A stretch of 64,000 bases of DNA from Terrimonas rubra (GTDB taxonomy: Bacteria; Bacteroidota; Bacteroidia; Chitinophagales; Chitinophagaceae), in assembly GCF_042686025.1 (NCBI RefSeq), contig NZ_JBHUOZ010000003.1:1860001-1924000 (forward strand), read 5' to 3'. Of the stretch, positions 1 to 8,604 are shown one piece after another (position 1 is the first letter of the stretch; every line of letters begins with the position of its first letter). Under the pieces are notes generated by a model that was not told the DNA's origin, did not search any database, and saw only the letters and a list, made by a program, of their open reading frames with translations. The position numbers and the translations under genes were made by a program.

Positions 1-3000
1 GTTCTGAATACCCGCCGAGGACAGATAAGCCGCCTGAATATTGGATACCAGGCCCGGAACATTTGTAATGAGTTCATCGCCCGATGATCGCCAGCGGGCA
101 TCAATATCCTGCGCTGCGGCCAGGTGGTCGGCATAGTTACGTTGCACCATGGGCGAACGGAATACTTTATTACCGTAACTGTAAGTAAAGAATATCCTCA
201 GTTCAAAAGGCCCGTAACCAAAGGAATTGCTGACCGAACCCGTAGTAGTGGGTTCCCTTGGTCCCATGTACGAAACCAGGGAATCGTTGGTACTTGACAG
301 CACAATACCATTGATGGTTCGTCCATCTTTACCACCTGTTGAGAACAACGGCTGGCCATTGTTATCAAGCCCCACAAAATTATAAGCATACAGGCCGTAT
401 AAAGGTTTACCGATCTTGCCAAAGCCCTCGGGCTTGGTAACATTTGTAAGCAAGGGCGATTGTAATACGCCATCCAGCATCCTGTTCTTTACATAACTGT
501 AGATCAGTCCTGCTCCCCACCTCAATTTTTTAGTGTTCAGGATATTGGATACATTGAACGTGAGATCAAATCCCTTGTTGGACATGGATGCCCAGTTGAT
601 GACTTTGGTAGTAAAACCTTCTTCCAGCGGCATACTGCTGTGAGCGATCAGGTCTTTATTTTTCCTGGAATAAAATTCTGCGATCACATTAAAGCGTTTT
701 AAGAAAGACATATCCAGTCCAATATTGGTGATATAATCTTTCTCCCAGGCCAGGTTATATAATTCAGGCGCCAATACCCTTATACCGATCTCGCTGTTGA
801 CCCCGTCAAAACGGATCGCATTATAAAAACGGGCATTCAGCATAGGCGAGGTCTGGTAAGCATTACCACGAAGCGCATAACTGGCCCTTAACGTGATATA
901 ATCAATTTTGCCGCCTTTATTTAATCGCTGAAAGAACCCTTCCCTGTCCACATTCCAGGACAAGCCCACATTGTAGTTGGGCAGGTATTTAGACCTTACT
1001 GAAGAGCCGAATACATTACTGGCATCAGCCCTCAGGGTAAAATCAACATTATAACGGTTATTAAACGTGTACTGCCCGTTTACAAAACCACCCACTGCCC
1101 TTTCAGTGATCTTGTTTTCATTGTAATAACGGTCGTCGTTTCTTATGGCAGCGGTCATAGCCAAAGGACTGGGAGAAATAATGTGGCCGCCATAGTACAT
1201 ATAACCGTAACCCCTTGTATTGGAACTGGCATTGTCAGATGAGCGCAGGTCAACGCCGCCAAACAAAGCCACACGGTGCCGGTCAGAAAAGCTCACCTTA
1301 TAGTCCAATGTAGCCCTTCCATATAATTCCGTACCATTATTACTGAACACATCTAAGATACCACCCCTGGGTAAAATGGTTTCGGGAATGGAGTTAGGAT
1401 TATTTAAATCCCTGAACAAATAAGTATTTAAACTTCGTATCACATCATTATAACTGGCACGATAAGCCTCGGCCACATTAGAGTACTCAGTTGCAGTGTG
1501 ATTTAACTGCGAGGAGTTTTTCCTGAAAGATAACAAGGTCTCCAGTGTAAGGTTTTTGCCCAGTTTATAGGCCGGCTTTACCACAATAGCTATGCCCTGG
1601 TTATTGATCTTTATAAAATTTTCCTTTAACTCCTCCAGGATATTAAAGGGCGCATAATTATTACGGTAGTATTTATAAGAGCCGTCACTGTTATAAGGAC
1701 TCATGGCCCGGCTGGTGGTACTGGCATAAATAGCAGGGTTTGTTTCAAAGGGACGTGTGAGATCGCCATTGAACATGGTGCTGTTATAAGTACCGGGGGC
1801 CATCTGGTTACGAAAACTGGCATTGAGATCCATATCCAGCGTAAGTTTCCTGGACAGGTTAAATATCATGCGCATATCAGCCGTATACCGTTTATTATTA
1901 TAACCTATAGCCGCCCCGTTATCCGCCGCGTAACTACCCGAAAGATAGTAGGCCGCTTTATCATTGCCACCGGACAAAGAGAGTGAATGTTCCTGGAGCA
2001 CATTGTTCCGGAACAGTATATCAAACCAGTTTGTGTTGGCATATTTTGCCTCGTATACTTCCTGGTTAAACTGGTCCCTCGTGATCCTGTTTTCCGCATA
2101 CCTGAAGTATGCATCAGTAAATGCGCCGGTGCTGGAAGGATAGTTCAGGATAGAGAGATACCCGTAATTAAACAGGTCGCGGGCCAGGTCTATCTGCTGG
2201 CTGGAGTTCATTAAATTAAACCGGGTGATATCGGGCTTTACACCAATAGATACTGCTGAGCTCAGGTTAACCGCCAGTGTACCCTTTGCGCCTTTTTTGG
2301 TGGTAATGGAAATAATACCGTTGGCAGCCCTGGTACCATATAAGGCGGTTGCCGAACCGTCTTTTAAAATAAATATATCTTCAATATCGTTGGCATTCAG
2401 TCCGGCGATAACAGAGCTCAATAAACTGGCCGGGTCACCGGAATATAGCTGGTTAACGGAAATATTTGCCGGCGCACTGATAGGTACACCGTTTAATACA
2501 TACAAGGGTTCCTGGTTGGCACTGATAGAAGCATTACCACGGATACGTATTTTAGGAGTGGCGCCAAAAGTACCGGAAGGACTTTGTACACTTACCCCGG
2601 CGGCTGCGCCCTGCAACATTTTGGAGACATCCATATAACCCGAACGGTTGATCAGTTCCTTATCCACCTGTACCACTGAGCCGGTAAATTTTTTCTTATC
2701 AATTTTCTGGAAGCCGGTTACCACTACATCATCCATAGTACGCACTTCCTGCTCCAGTATAATATTAATATTGGTTTCGTCCTCTACTTTATATAACCTG
2801 GTTTTATACCCGGCAATAGACATTTCCAAAATGGCATTACGGGAAATACCGGGCAAGGTAAAAACACCCTGTTCATTGGTGACTGTTCCCTGGAAGGTTC
2901 CTTTGATACGGATATTGACACCCGCCAGCGGTTCACCTTTTTCATTCCTGATCGAACATCGTATATCCATAAGAGGGCCCGCCTGTACCTGGTCGGTTAC

Positions 3001-3306
3001 CCGTGGATTACCGGCTTTTTTTTTTCGGATCACAATGGTCTTTCCAATTATTTCGTAAGTCAGCGGCTGATCGGCAAAACATATCTCCAGCACTTTTGCT
3101 ATGGGAGCATTGTGCACATTGATGGTCACTTTCCGGGCCGTTTTAAGCACTTTGCTCTCGTACCAGAAACTGTAATCGGTTTGTATTTCAATTTTCTTCA
3201 GTAATACATCCAGGGAAACATCTTTCTCCATTAAGGTAATGCCCTGTTCCTGCCTTGCCATTAATGAATACCCCGACAGCAGCAACATCAACAGCATCCA
3301 AACCAT
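1..3306 (-). CDS. SusC/RagA-type TonB-dependent outer membrane receptor with N-terminal STN domain (partial, 3' end outside window)
   Basis: Outer-membrane active transporter for a bound substrate, powered by TonB. The reading frame is open for 1102 codons from ATG 3306 to the left edge and has no stop, so the end of the barrel is missing. Seen in order: signal peptide (MVWMLLMLLLSGYSLMA), an STN/secretin-TonB domain (about residues 22-85), a carboxypeptidase-like beta-sandwich (about 105-190), the SusC plug (about 200-330, containing TALYGTRAANGIISITTKK), then barrel. The frame is open 5' to a TAA just before GTG 3357; starting there would add a basic n-region (RNTGPQPERCKRQTR), so the GTG start is a real alternative. 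The STN domain and the upstream fecR and sigma genes mark it as a signalling receptor. The SusD partner should lie to the left of the window. Confidence 0.93.
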   Translation of the reverse strand, partial: MVWMLLMLLLSGYSLMARQEQGITLMEKDVSLDVLLKKIEIQTDYSFWYESKVLKTARKVTINVHNAPIAKVLEICFADQPLTYEIIGKTIVIRKKKAGNPRVTDQVQAGPLMDIRCSIRNEKGEPLAGVNIRIKGTFQGTVTNEQGVFTLPGISRNAILEMSIAGYKTRLYKVEDETNINIILEQEVRTMDDVVVTGFQKIDKKKFTGSVVQVDKELINRSGYMDVSKMLQGAAAGVSVQSPSGTFGATPKIRIRGNASISANQEPLYVLNGVPISAPANISVNQLYSGDPASLLSSVIAGLNANDIEDIFILKDGSATALYGTRAANGIISITTKKGAKGTLAVNLSSAVSIGVKPDITRFNLMNSSQQIDLARDLFNYGYLSILNYPSSTGAFTDAYFRYAENRITRDQFNQEVYEAKYANTNWFDILFRNNVLQEHSLSLSGGNDKAAYYLSGSYAADNGAAIGYNNKRYTADMRMIFNLSRKLTLDMDLNASFRNQMAPGTYNSTMFNGDLTRPFETNPAIYASTTSRAMSPYNSDGSYKYYRNNYAPFNILEELKENFIKINNQGIAIVVKPAYKLGKNLTLETLLSFRKNSSQLNHTATEYSNVAEAYRASYNDVIRSLNTYLFRDLNNPNSIPETILPRGGILDVFSNNGTELYGRATLDYKVSFSDRHRVALFGGVDLRSSDNASSNTRGYGYMYYGGHIISPSPLAMTAAIRNDDRYYNENKITERAVGGFVNGQYTFNNRYNVDFTLRADASNVFGSSVRSKYLPNYNVGLSWNVDREGFFQRLNKGGKIDYITLRASYALRGNAYQTSPMLNARFYNAIRFDGVNSEIGIRVLAPELYNLAWEKDYITNIGLDMSFLKRFNVIAEFYSRKNKDLIAHSSMPLEEGFTTKVINWASMSNKGFDLTFNVSNILNTKKLRWGAGLIYSYVKNRMLDGVLQSPLLTNVTKPEGFGKIGKPLYGLYAYNFVGLDNNGQPLFSTGGKDGRTINGIVLSSTNDSLVSYMGPREPTTTGSVSNSFGYGPFELRIFFTYSYGNKVFRSPMVQRNYADHLAAAQDIDARWRSSGDELITNVPGLVSNIQAAYLSSAGIQN

Positions 3307-3384
3307 ATTCCTGGTCTGGCGCTTACATCGTTCCGGCTGCGGACCAGTGTTTCTCACCAAGCGTTTAGTTTTATTAATTATAAC

Positions 3385-4566
3385 TTAGGGCAATAGTATC
3401 AGTTTTTTACCATCCAGTTCAAAATTCACATCGCTGAATTTAAGAATTTCCAATACCTGGTTCAGGTGCAGTGACCGGCTGATACGGCCGTTGAACAACC
3501 TGTCAGCATTCGCGTTTTTAAAAACGATATCCACATCATACCAGCGGCTCAGCGCATTCATAACTGTTGACAGTTTAGTATCGTTGAACTGGAAAGCGCC
3601 ATCCTTCCATGCCATTACTTCCTGCAGGTCAACACCGGTTAAAACGGCCATATTATTAGCCCTATCCATCTTTGCCTGCTGGCCTGGTAAAAGTACATTT
3701 GTTTTTTTATTTTCCCGGTTACTTACTTTTACTGAACCGTGTAAAAGCGTTACCATTTTTTGTTCTTCCTCTGTATAAGAACAGATATTAAACTCGGTGC
3801 CCAGTACTTCTACCTCCATCTCTCCGTTATCCACAATAAAAGGCCGGGTAACATCCCTTGTTACGTTAAAGTAAACCTGGCCGGTTACCTGTACCCTTCT
3901 TTCCTTCCCGGTAAAAGCTGTGGGAAAATAAACAGAGGATGCCGCATCCAGCATTACCTCGGTACCATCGGGTAGTTTTATTTTAAACTGCCGGCTCCTG
4001 GGCGTGCTGACAGTATGGTATTCAACTTTTTCATTAGCCGCAGAGGCACCAAAAACATAGGTAATGGCATCTCCTTCCTTTACAATGCTTACCGGGCTTT
4101 CCGTGGTTACTTTACCATTGCCCATTTCATCCAGTACAATCTCCTTATTACCGGGCAAAGTGAGTATGGCCCCGTTTTTACCGGGGGCGATATCATTCAC
4201 CGGTTTATTTTTCTCCGCCTCTGCCAGTGGTTTTGAGGTATTGTTTAACCAGGTATAGGTTACACCCGCTCCCAGCAATAATATAAAAACGGCCGCTGCC
4301 TGCCACCAGTTGATACGGAATACCTTTTTATGCTTATCGGCCCTGATCCTTTTCTTTACATCATCCAGCATTTCCTCCTCCAGTTTATCCACCGGCATCG
4401 TTTGCGTAGTGATCACAAGCGCAAGCTCTTCCTCATCGGTCTGCTGGTACCAGGCATGCAATAGTTTAGCTTCCTCTTCGGTAGCCTGGTTATTCAGGTA
4501 CTTGTCAGCCAATACAGCCAGTTCTTCTTTACTTAATACCACTTTTTTAAAATCAGCCATAATCAT
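3385..4566 (-). CDS. FecR-family anti-sigma factor (DUF4974 C-terminus)
   Basis: Inner-membrane anti-sigma factor that relays the state of the SusC receptor to the ECF sigma factor. The 393-residue protein has a cytoplasmic helical N-terminus (1-80), one membrane segment (about 87-106), a periplasmic FecR domain (about 185-290, around RQFKIKLPDGTEVMLDA) and a C-terminal DUF4974 segment (about 320-390) that in this family contacts the receptor STN domain. The ATG at 4566 overlaps the TGA of the sigma gene; a second ATG at 4560 (MADFKK) is equally possible. The gap to the SusC frame is under 80 bases, so sigma-fecR-susC reads as one operon. Confidence 0.93.
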   Translation of the reverse strand: MIMADFKKVVLSKEELAVLADKYLNNQATEEEAKLLHAWYQQTDEEELALVITTQTMPVDKLEEEMLDDVKKRIRADKHKKVFRINWWQAAAVFILLLGAGVTYTWLNNTSKPLAEAEKNKPVNDIAPGKNGAILTLPGNKEIVLDEMGNGKVTTESPVSIVKEGDAITYVFGASAANEKVEYHTVSTPRSRQFKIKLPDGTEVMLDAASSVYFPTAFTGKERRVQVTGQVYFNVTRDVTRPFIVDNGEMEVEVLGTEFNICSYTEEEQKMVTLLHGSVKVSNRENKKTNVLLPGQQAKMDRANNMAVLTGVDLQEVMAWKDGAFQFNDTKLSTVMNALSRWYDVDIVFKNANADRLFNGRISRSLHLNQVLEILKFSDVNFELDGKKLILLP

Positions 4567-5144
4567 TTTTTTAAAAACACTTCGCTTAACACAATAATCA
4601 GCACCGAAACCTTTTGATAATAAGTTCTTATCAATGACATTACCCTAGCTACGTATCCTTCTGCCGTCCTGGGAGAGATACCCATTTTATGGGCAACCGA
4701 CTCAATAGGTTCATCCAGCAGCTTGTGGTGTAAAAAAACAATTCTGTACTTTTCAGGCAATTTTTCAGTATAATTATTCAACAGATCAAGCAATTGTTTA
4801 TTATCAATATCTATCGGAATGGTGTTTGTTTCTTTTGACCTTTCCTTTAGTAAATATTCCTTTTTTCGTTTTTCTTTTGATAAAGCCCGGTATACGGCAT
4901 ACCTCACCATGGATGCCAGGTATCCCTGCAGGTTATCTATTTTCAATATAGCCCGTTTACTCCAGAGCGTATAAAACACTTCCTGGATAATTTCCCTTGC
5001 CTCTTCCTCCTGCTGTATCCGTTTACAGGCCAGGAAGTACATAGGTTTCCAGTAACGTTTATAGATAGCCGTAAACGCCCCCTCGTCCCCCTTTTCGAGG
5101 CCCACCAACAATCCCTGATCGTCGCAGTGTGTGTATGTTATCAT
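4563..5144 (-). CDS. ECF-type RNA polymerase sigma factor (Bacteroidota FecI/SigK-like)
   Basis: Extracytoplasmic-function sigma factor, first gene of the sigma-fecR-susC operon. Region 2 is visible (YFLACKRIQQEEEAREIIQE and the following VFYTLWSKR), as is region 4 with a helix-turn-helix (LPEKYRIVFLHHKL then MGISPRTAEGYVARV). I chose ATG 5144 (MITYTHCDDQ), giving 193 residues, the usual length; an upstream ATG at 5201 would add 19 residues unlike the family. It ends in an ATGA-type overlap with fecR, which suggests translational coupling. The target is presumably the susC operon itself, as is usual for this arrangement; that is inference. Confidence 0.9.
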   Translation of the reverse strand: MITYTHCDDQGLLVGLEKGDEGAFTAIYKRYWKPMYFLACKRIQQEEEAREIIQEVFYTLWSKRAILKIDNLQGYLASMVRYAVYRALSKEKRKKEYLLKERSKETNTIPIDIDNKQLLDLLNNYTEKLPEKYRIVFLHHKLLDEPIESVAHKMGISPRTAEGYVARVMSLIRTYYQKVSVLIIVLSEVFLKK

Positions 5145-5730
5145 GCAGCCGAAACCTGGAAATTTCCTGTAATCCTTATAAGTAGAGACATGAGCAGCCA
5201 AATCATACGCAGAAAAAGGAAAAAATTTTTAAAAATAGTGGCACACCATCCCTGTAATGACGGTATTAAAACTGGTCAGTTAAAAAGTATGATCACAACC
5301 CCGGCGCTATACAATTGATAATCAATTATAAATACATCCCAGGGCCGGTTTGCCAGCTTATTGCTTCATCAGTTTAGTGAGCCTTAAGTTTATAAGACAA
5401 TTAGAATTAAAAATTGGAGTACAATAAATGAATCTTCAAATTTTTGCCGGTAGCCGGCCAACTTTAGATCCATACTGCGTTTCCGAGTTTATATCATATC
5501 CTGTCCCATAAGCGGAAAACAAGATATACATTTTTTTATAATATGTCTTTTTTATTGAAGACTGTATATCAACAGTAGTGGTTTACATCATAATAAATTG
5601 TAAATGAACAGCATCCTGGCTGTTTTTCCGGCCTGTGGGTTGTATAAATGGTATGCGCCATACAAATCCTATGGGAAATAACTAAAAAAGCCGGCTATAC
5701 AGCCGGCCTTTAAAACAGGTATTCCAGGAA
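5145..5730. other. Intergenic region with one terminator, otherwise no gene seen
   Basis: About 590 bases between the sigma factor and the phosphodiesterase, both on the minus strand. It is AT-rich and has no convincing ORF. A small hairpin with arms AACAGC/GCTGTT and a T run lies near 5606-5627 on the plus strand but has no plus-strand gene to end. I did not find a clear TAnnTTTG box for the sigma gene. The only firm element is the terminator at 5684-5710. Confidence 0.5.
5684..5710 (-). terminator. Intrinsic terminator of the phosphodiesterase gene
   Basis: Seven-base perfect stem GCCGGCT/AGCCGGC (5690-5696 and 5701-5707) with a four-base loop, followed on the minus strand by six T residues (5684-5689). 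It lies 20 bases after the stop at 5731. Confidence 0.85.
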
Positions 5731-6957
5731 TTATTTTACTATTACCCAGCGGTTTAAAAAATTACCGCGTGTTTCTATTACTATTTTATAAAAGCTTTGC
5801 GGGTTGGCCGATACATCAATTATTGCTTTTTCCTCAGCAAGGGGTACGGTGGCTTTCAGTTCATACTGATCTTTACCGCCTTCCTTAAACAAATTGGTAT
5901 GGGTTACCCATATTTTGGCATCACCCTTTTGCTGCAGGGCTTTCCAGTTTATCACCAGTTTTCCATCCTTCAGTTTTGCGCCGGCATTAATGACCGACAG
6001 CTGGCCGGTCAAAGACAGGCCATCAATTTCCATCAGTTGCTCACGGGGTATCTGCACACCTAAAAAAGAAGCCAGTGTAGGCATAATATCTACTATACCC
6101 GGGTTGCCGTTTTTATAATAATCGGTCAGGCCTTTTGCATTGCTTACGATCCAGGTACTTCTTTCCCTGTCCGACTGACCGCCATGGTGTTTGCCGGTGT
6201 TTGCATCGCGACCGTGATCGGTGGTGATATAGATCACCCAGTCTTCCCTGAATTTGGTTTTACGGTAATTGATCGCATCCCACAAACGGCCCATCTGTTT
6301 ATCCATTAACGATATGGCCCTGTAATACTCCGGGCCATCACCAAATTTATGCCCCATATCATCGGTATACTCCAGGTATACCCAGGAAAGATCCGGCGCT
6401 TCCTTTTTTATATAAGCTGATGCCTGGTCCACCACGGCCTCATCAATACGTTGCATAAAATCACGATTGGCATCATGCGGGTATTGAATGGTATCCAGCT
6501 CCAGCCCGTCAAAATGATGGGTCAGCATTAGTTTACCGGTTTGAGGCAGGCCCTCTCCTACCAGTTTTGTACGGTTGTCCAGCCAGCTGGAGAATACAGC
6601 GGTCTTTTTTTGCGGGTATTGTTCCCTGAAAAAACGGAAGATGGTCCAATAGTTATAATTAGGCGCTTTAATATTGTTATCCCACACATTGTGTTTATTA
6701 ACCCAGGTACCGGTCAGTAAACTGTTATACCCCACTGCCGAAATAGTGGGTGTTTGCGAATAACCACCTTTCTCGCCGCCTACATGCGCCCGGGTATAAC
6801 CGTGTTTGCCGGCAATCTTATCCAGGTTGGGGGTCGGCTGCTTCTCCATTACATCGGCCGATATACCATCAACAATAACAAAGACCGCTTTTTTAGCCTT
6901 TTGCGCCTGTAACTGCAGCCCTGCGCTTAATAACCATACGATAAACCATTGTTTCAT
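5731..6957 (-). CDS. Alkaline-phosphatase-superfamily phosphodiesterase / nucleotide pyrophosphatase, exported
   Basis: Secreted or periplasmic metal-dependent phosphodiesterase of the type I phosphodiesterase/nucleotide pyrophosphatase family. The 408-residue protein starts with a signal peptide (MKQWFIVWLLSAGLQLQAQ). Metal and nucleophile motifs are present: VIVDGISAD (first Asp), SQTPTISAVGYNSLLTG (candidate catalytic Thr), YTDDMGH, TTDHGRD and HHGGQSDRERSTW. Length fits a single catalytic domain. It is the last gene after susC and susD on the same strand, but a strong palindromic terminator-like element lies between, so it may be partly or wholly separate in transcription. The context suggests it cleaves a phosphorylated substrate before or after uptake by the SusCD pair. 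The exact substrate cannot be told from sequence. Confidence 0.85.
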   Translation of the reverse strand: MKQWFIVWLLSAGLQLQAQKAKKAVFVIVDGISADVMEKQPTPNLDKIAGKHGYTRAHVGGEKGGYSQTPTISAVGYNSLLTGTWVNKHNVWDNNIKAPNYNYWTIFRFFREQYPQKKTAVFSSWLDNRTKLVGEGLPQTGKLMLTHHFDGLELDTIQYPHDANRDFMQRIDEAVVDQASAYIKKEAPDLSWVYLEYTDDMGHKFGDGPEYYRAISLMDKQMGRLWDAINYRKTKFREDWVIYITTDHGRDANTGKHHGGQSDRERSTWIVSNAKGLTDYYKNGNPGIVDIMPTLASFLGVQIPREQLMEIDGLSLTGQLSVINAGAKLKDGKLVINWKALQQKGDAKIWVTHTNLFKEGGKDQYELKATVPLAEEKAIIDVSANPQSFYKIVIETRGNFLNRWVIVK

Positions 6958-6984
6958 AAAGAATCATTTTTTACGCATCTCCTG

Positions 6985-7000
6985 TTTCACTTTCGTGAAA
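6985..7000. promoter_or_regulatory. Short inverted repeat upstream of the phosphodiesterase gene
   Basis: TTTCAC-TTTC-GTGAAA, six-base arms with a four-base spacer, 28 bases upstream of ATG 6957. It could be an operator or a leader hairpin; nothing else supports either reading. Confidence 0.35.
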
Positions 7001-7021
7001 TTAAATGAATGCCTTTGGGTG

Positions 7022-7071
7022 TAAAAATTTTTAATGCAACTGGCTGCGGGTTGATCAACCCGCAGCCAGTT
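7022..7071 (-). terminator. 34-bp perfect palindrome acting as probable terminator after the susD gene
   Basis: A perfect inverted repeat from 7038 to 7071 (arm AACTGGCTGCGGGTTGA, no unpaired base in the 34) lies 22 bases after the SusD stop. On the minus strand it is followed by ATTAAAAATTTTTAC. This is an unusually long perfect stem for a terminator and may also stabilise the susCD mRNA 3' end while letting some reads pass to the phosphodiesterase gene. Confidence 0.75.
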
Positions 7072-7092
7072 AACTATTCATTTGTTATCTGT

Positions 7093-8574
7093 TTACTGTA
7101 TCAGCCACATTACGCCATTAATATCATCGTCGCCGCTGTATTGTCTTTTTACAGCTTCTTCTACATTCACCCGGTTATTGTTGTACTCATCAGTAGGATA
7201 CATCCAGCGTTTCGGAATTTTTCCGCCATTTAAAATACCGGCGCCTGAAGTTTCAAAAGCAGGGAAGCCGGTTCTGCGTTGTTCATAAAAAGGCTGCCAG
7301 CCGGTATTCATGAACATACTGATATATTTCTGGGTAATGATCTGCTCGATCTCTTTACCAGTCTGTAAGTTGATTACAGGTTGTCCCAGGTAGCTAGTGA
7401 TAGCCGTTGCCGTATAGGCATTATTAAAATTGGAGAAGTTCAGGGAAGCCTGGATACCATTTTTATAAAAAGTATTGGCATCACCGGTGATCCAGCCTCT
7501 TACCACTGCCTCGGCCAGCAAAAACTGTACTTCGGCATAACTCATTAACAGGCTGGGCTCATTAATGGCCTGGTAAGAATAACGGTCATGTATTTGCGAA
7601 GCATTACCTGCACCTCTCTTGGCGGTATTATAAGCCAGTGCAGCACTACCCAACAAACCATCATAGGCATTAAAATCCGTAGCAGGTAATGTGGCCGAAG
7701 GTTTTGGTTTTCCAAACACGAACAACCGGGGGTCCTGCAGGTCTTTCAATATCTGTACAAAAGTACTGTCCAGGTAATAATCTGTTTTCATGGAATTATT
7801 ATTAAAATAAGGATACTGGTTGCCGGTAATATCATAATAAGTGAATTTTCCGTTCTCGGTATTATTGCTTATCAAAGGATATTTTGCCGGGTTAGACACA
7901 ATCTCGTTAAAGCGTTGTTTGATATTTAAGGAAGCAACCGACTCTTTTTTAGAAAGGCTCATCAGTACACGCAGGGTGTAGGAATTGATCAGTCTTTTCC
8001 ATTTGTCAATACTACCGCCATACACCAGGTCGCCGCCAATGGCTGTTTCAGTGGCCGATAAAGAGTCTGATGCGATCTTCAGGTCATTCAATACGCCCAG
8101 GTAAATATCTTCCTGTTTATCATATGCAGGACGAATGGCCTGTGTATCCGTAACATTATTATTGGCAATGGCCTGCATCATTTTCGAATAAGGGATATCG
8201 CCGAATGTCTGGGTCATGCCCACTACAAAATAAGAACGGAAGAATTTGCCGATATAACGGTAGTTCAGTTTACCTACACGGGCAGCTTCCTGTTCCATTT
8301 TTACCACCTGTGCAATATTGCTGTAACCCATGCCACTGCGCTGCCAGCCATAGTACTGGGAGTTACTGGCACCCTGGGTATATACCAGGTAACGCGAGGC
8401 CAGGGCTGCATCGGCCGAAATGGTTGAAAAAGCATTCCGCTCAATAGCCGGTAACAATAAGGAAGGATCGGCTACCGTGGGATTATTGGGATTGAGCTGG
8501 TAATCTTCAAACTTATTACAGGACGAGAGCACCGCCAGCAGTAATAACATACATAATGAGGTATATTGTTTCAT
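7093..8574 (-). CDS. SusD/RagB-family substrate-binding outer membrane lipoprotein (SusD-like_2 type)
   Basis: Cell-surface lipoprotein that caps the SusC barrel and binds substrate. The 493-residue protein has a lipoprotein signal (LLLAVLSSC, Cys about 19) and then NKFEDYQLNPNNPT, typical of the SusD-like_2 group. Helical TPR-like segments follow (FRSYFVVGMTQTFGDIPYS; EVQFLLAEAVVRGW), with the usual C-terminal R-x-x-YP region (PKRWMYPTDEYNNN). It starts 30 bases after the SusC stop, so the two are co-transcribed. The family supports a role in nutrient capture, but does not give the ligand. Confidence 0.93.
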   Translation of the reverse strand: MKQYTSLCMLLLLAVLSSCNKFEDYQLNPNNPTVADPSLLLPAIERNAFSTISADAALASRYLVYTQGASNSQYYGWQRSGMGYSNIAQVVKMEQEAARVGKLNYRYIGKFFRSYFVVGMTQTFGDIPYSKMMQAIANNNVTDTQAIRPAYDKQEDIYLGVLNDLKIASDSLSATETAIGGDLVYGGSIDKWKRLINSYTLRVLMSLSKKESVASLNIKQRFNEIVSNPAKYPLISNNTENGKFTYYDITGNQYPYFNNNSMKTDYYLDSTFVQILKDLQDPRLFVFGKPKPSATLPATDFNAYDGLLGSAALAYNTAKRGAGNASQIHDRYSYQAINEPSLLMSYAEVQFLLAEAVVRGWITGDANTFYKNGIQASLNFSNFNNAYTATAITSYLGQPVINLQTGKEIEQIITQKYISMFMNTGWQPFYEQRRTGFPAFETSGAGILNGGKIPKRWMYPTDEYNNNRVNVEEAVKRQYSGDDDINGVMWLIQ

Positions 8575-8604
8575 TGTATTTATTTTATGATAGTCAGTTG
8601 GGGT

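Noticed and set aside
2225..3058. Plus-strand ORFs of 136-137 codons
   Set aside because: They are antisense to the well-supported SusC plug and STN region.
5606..5627. Plus-strand terminator hairpin
   Set aside because: No plus-strand gene lies upstream; the stem is six bases only.
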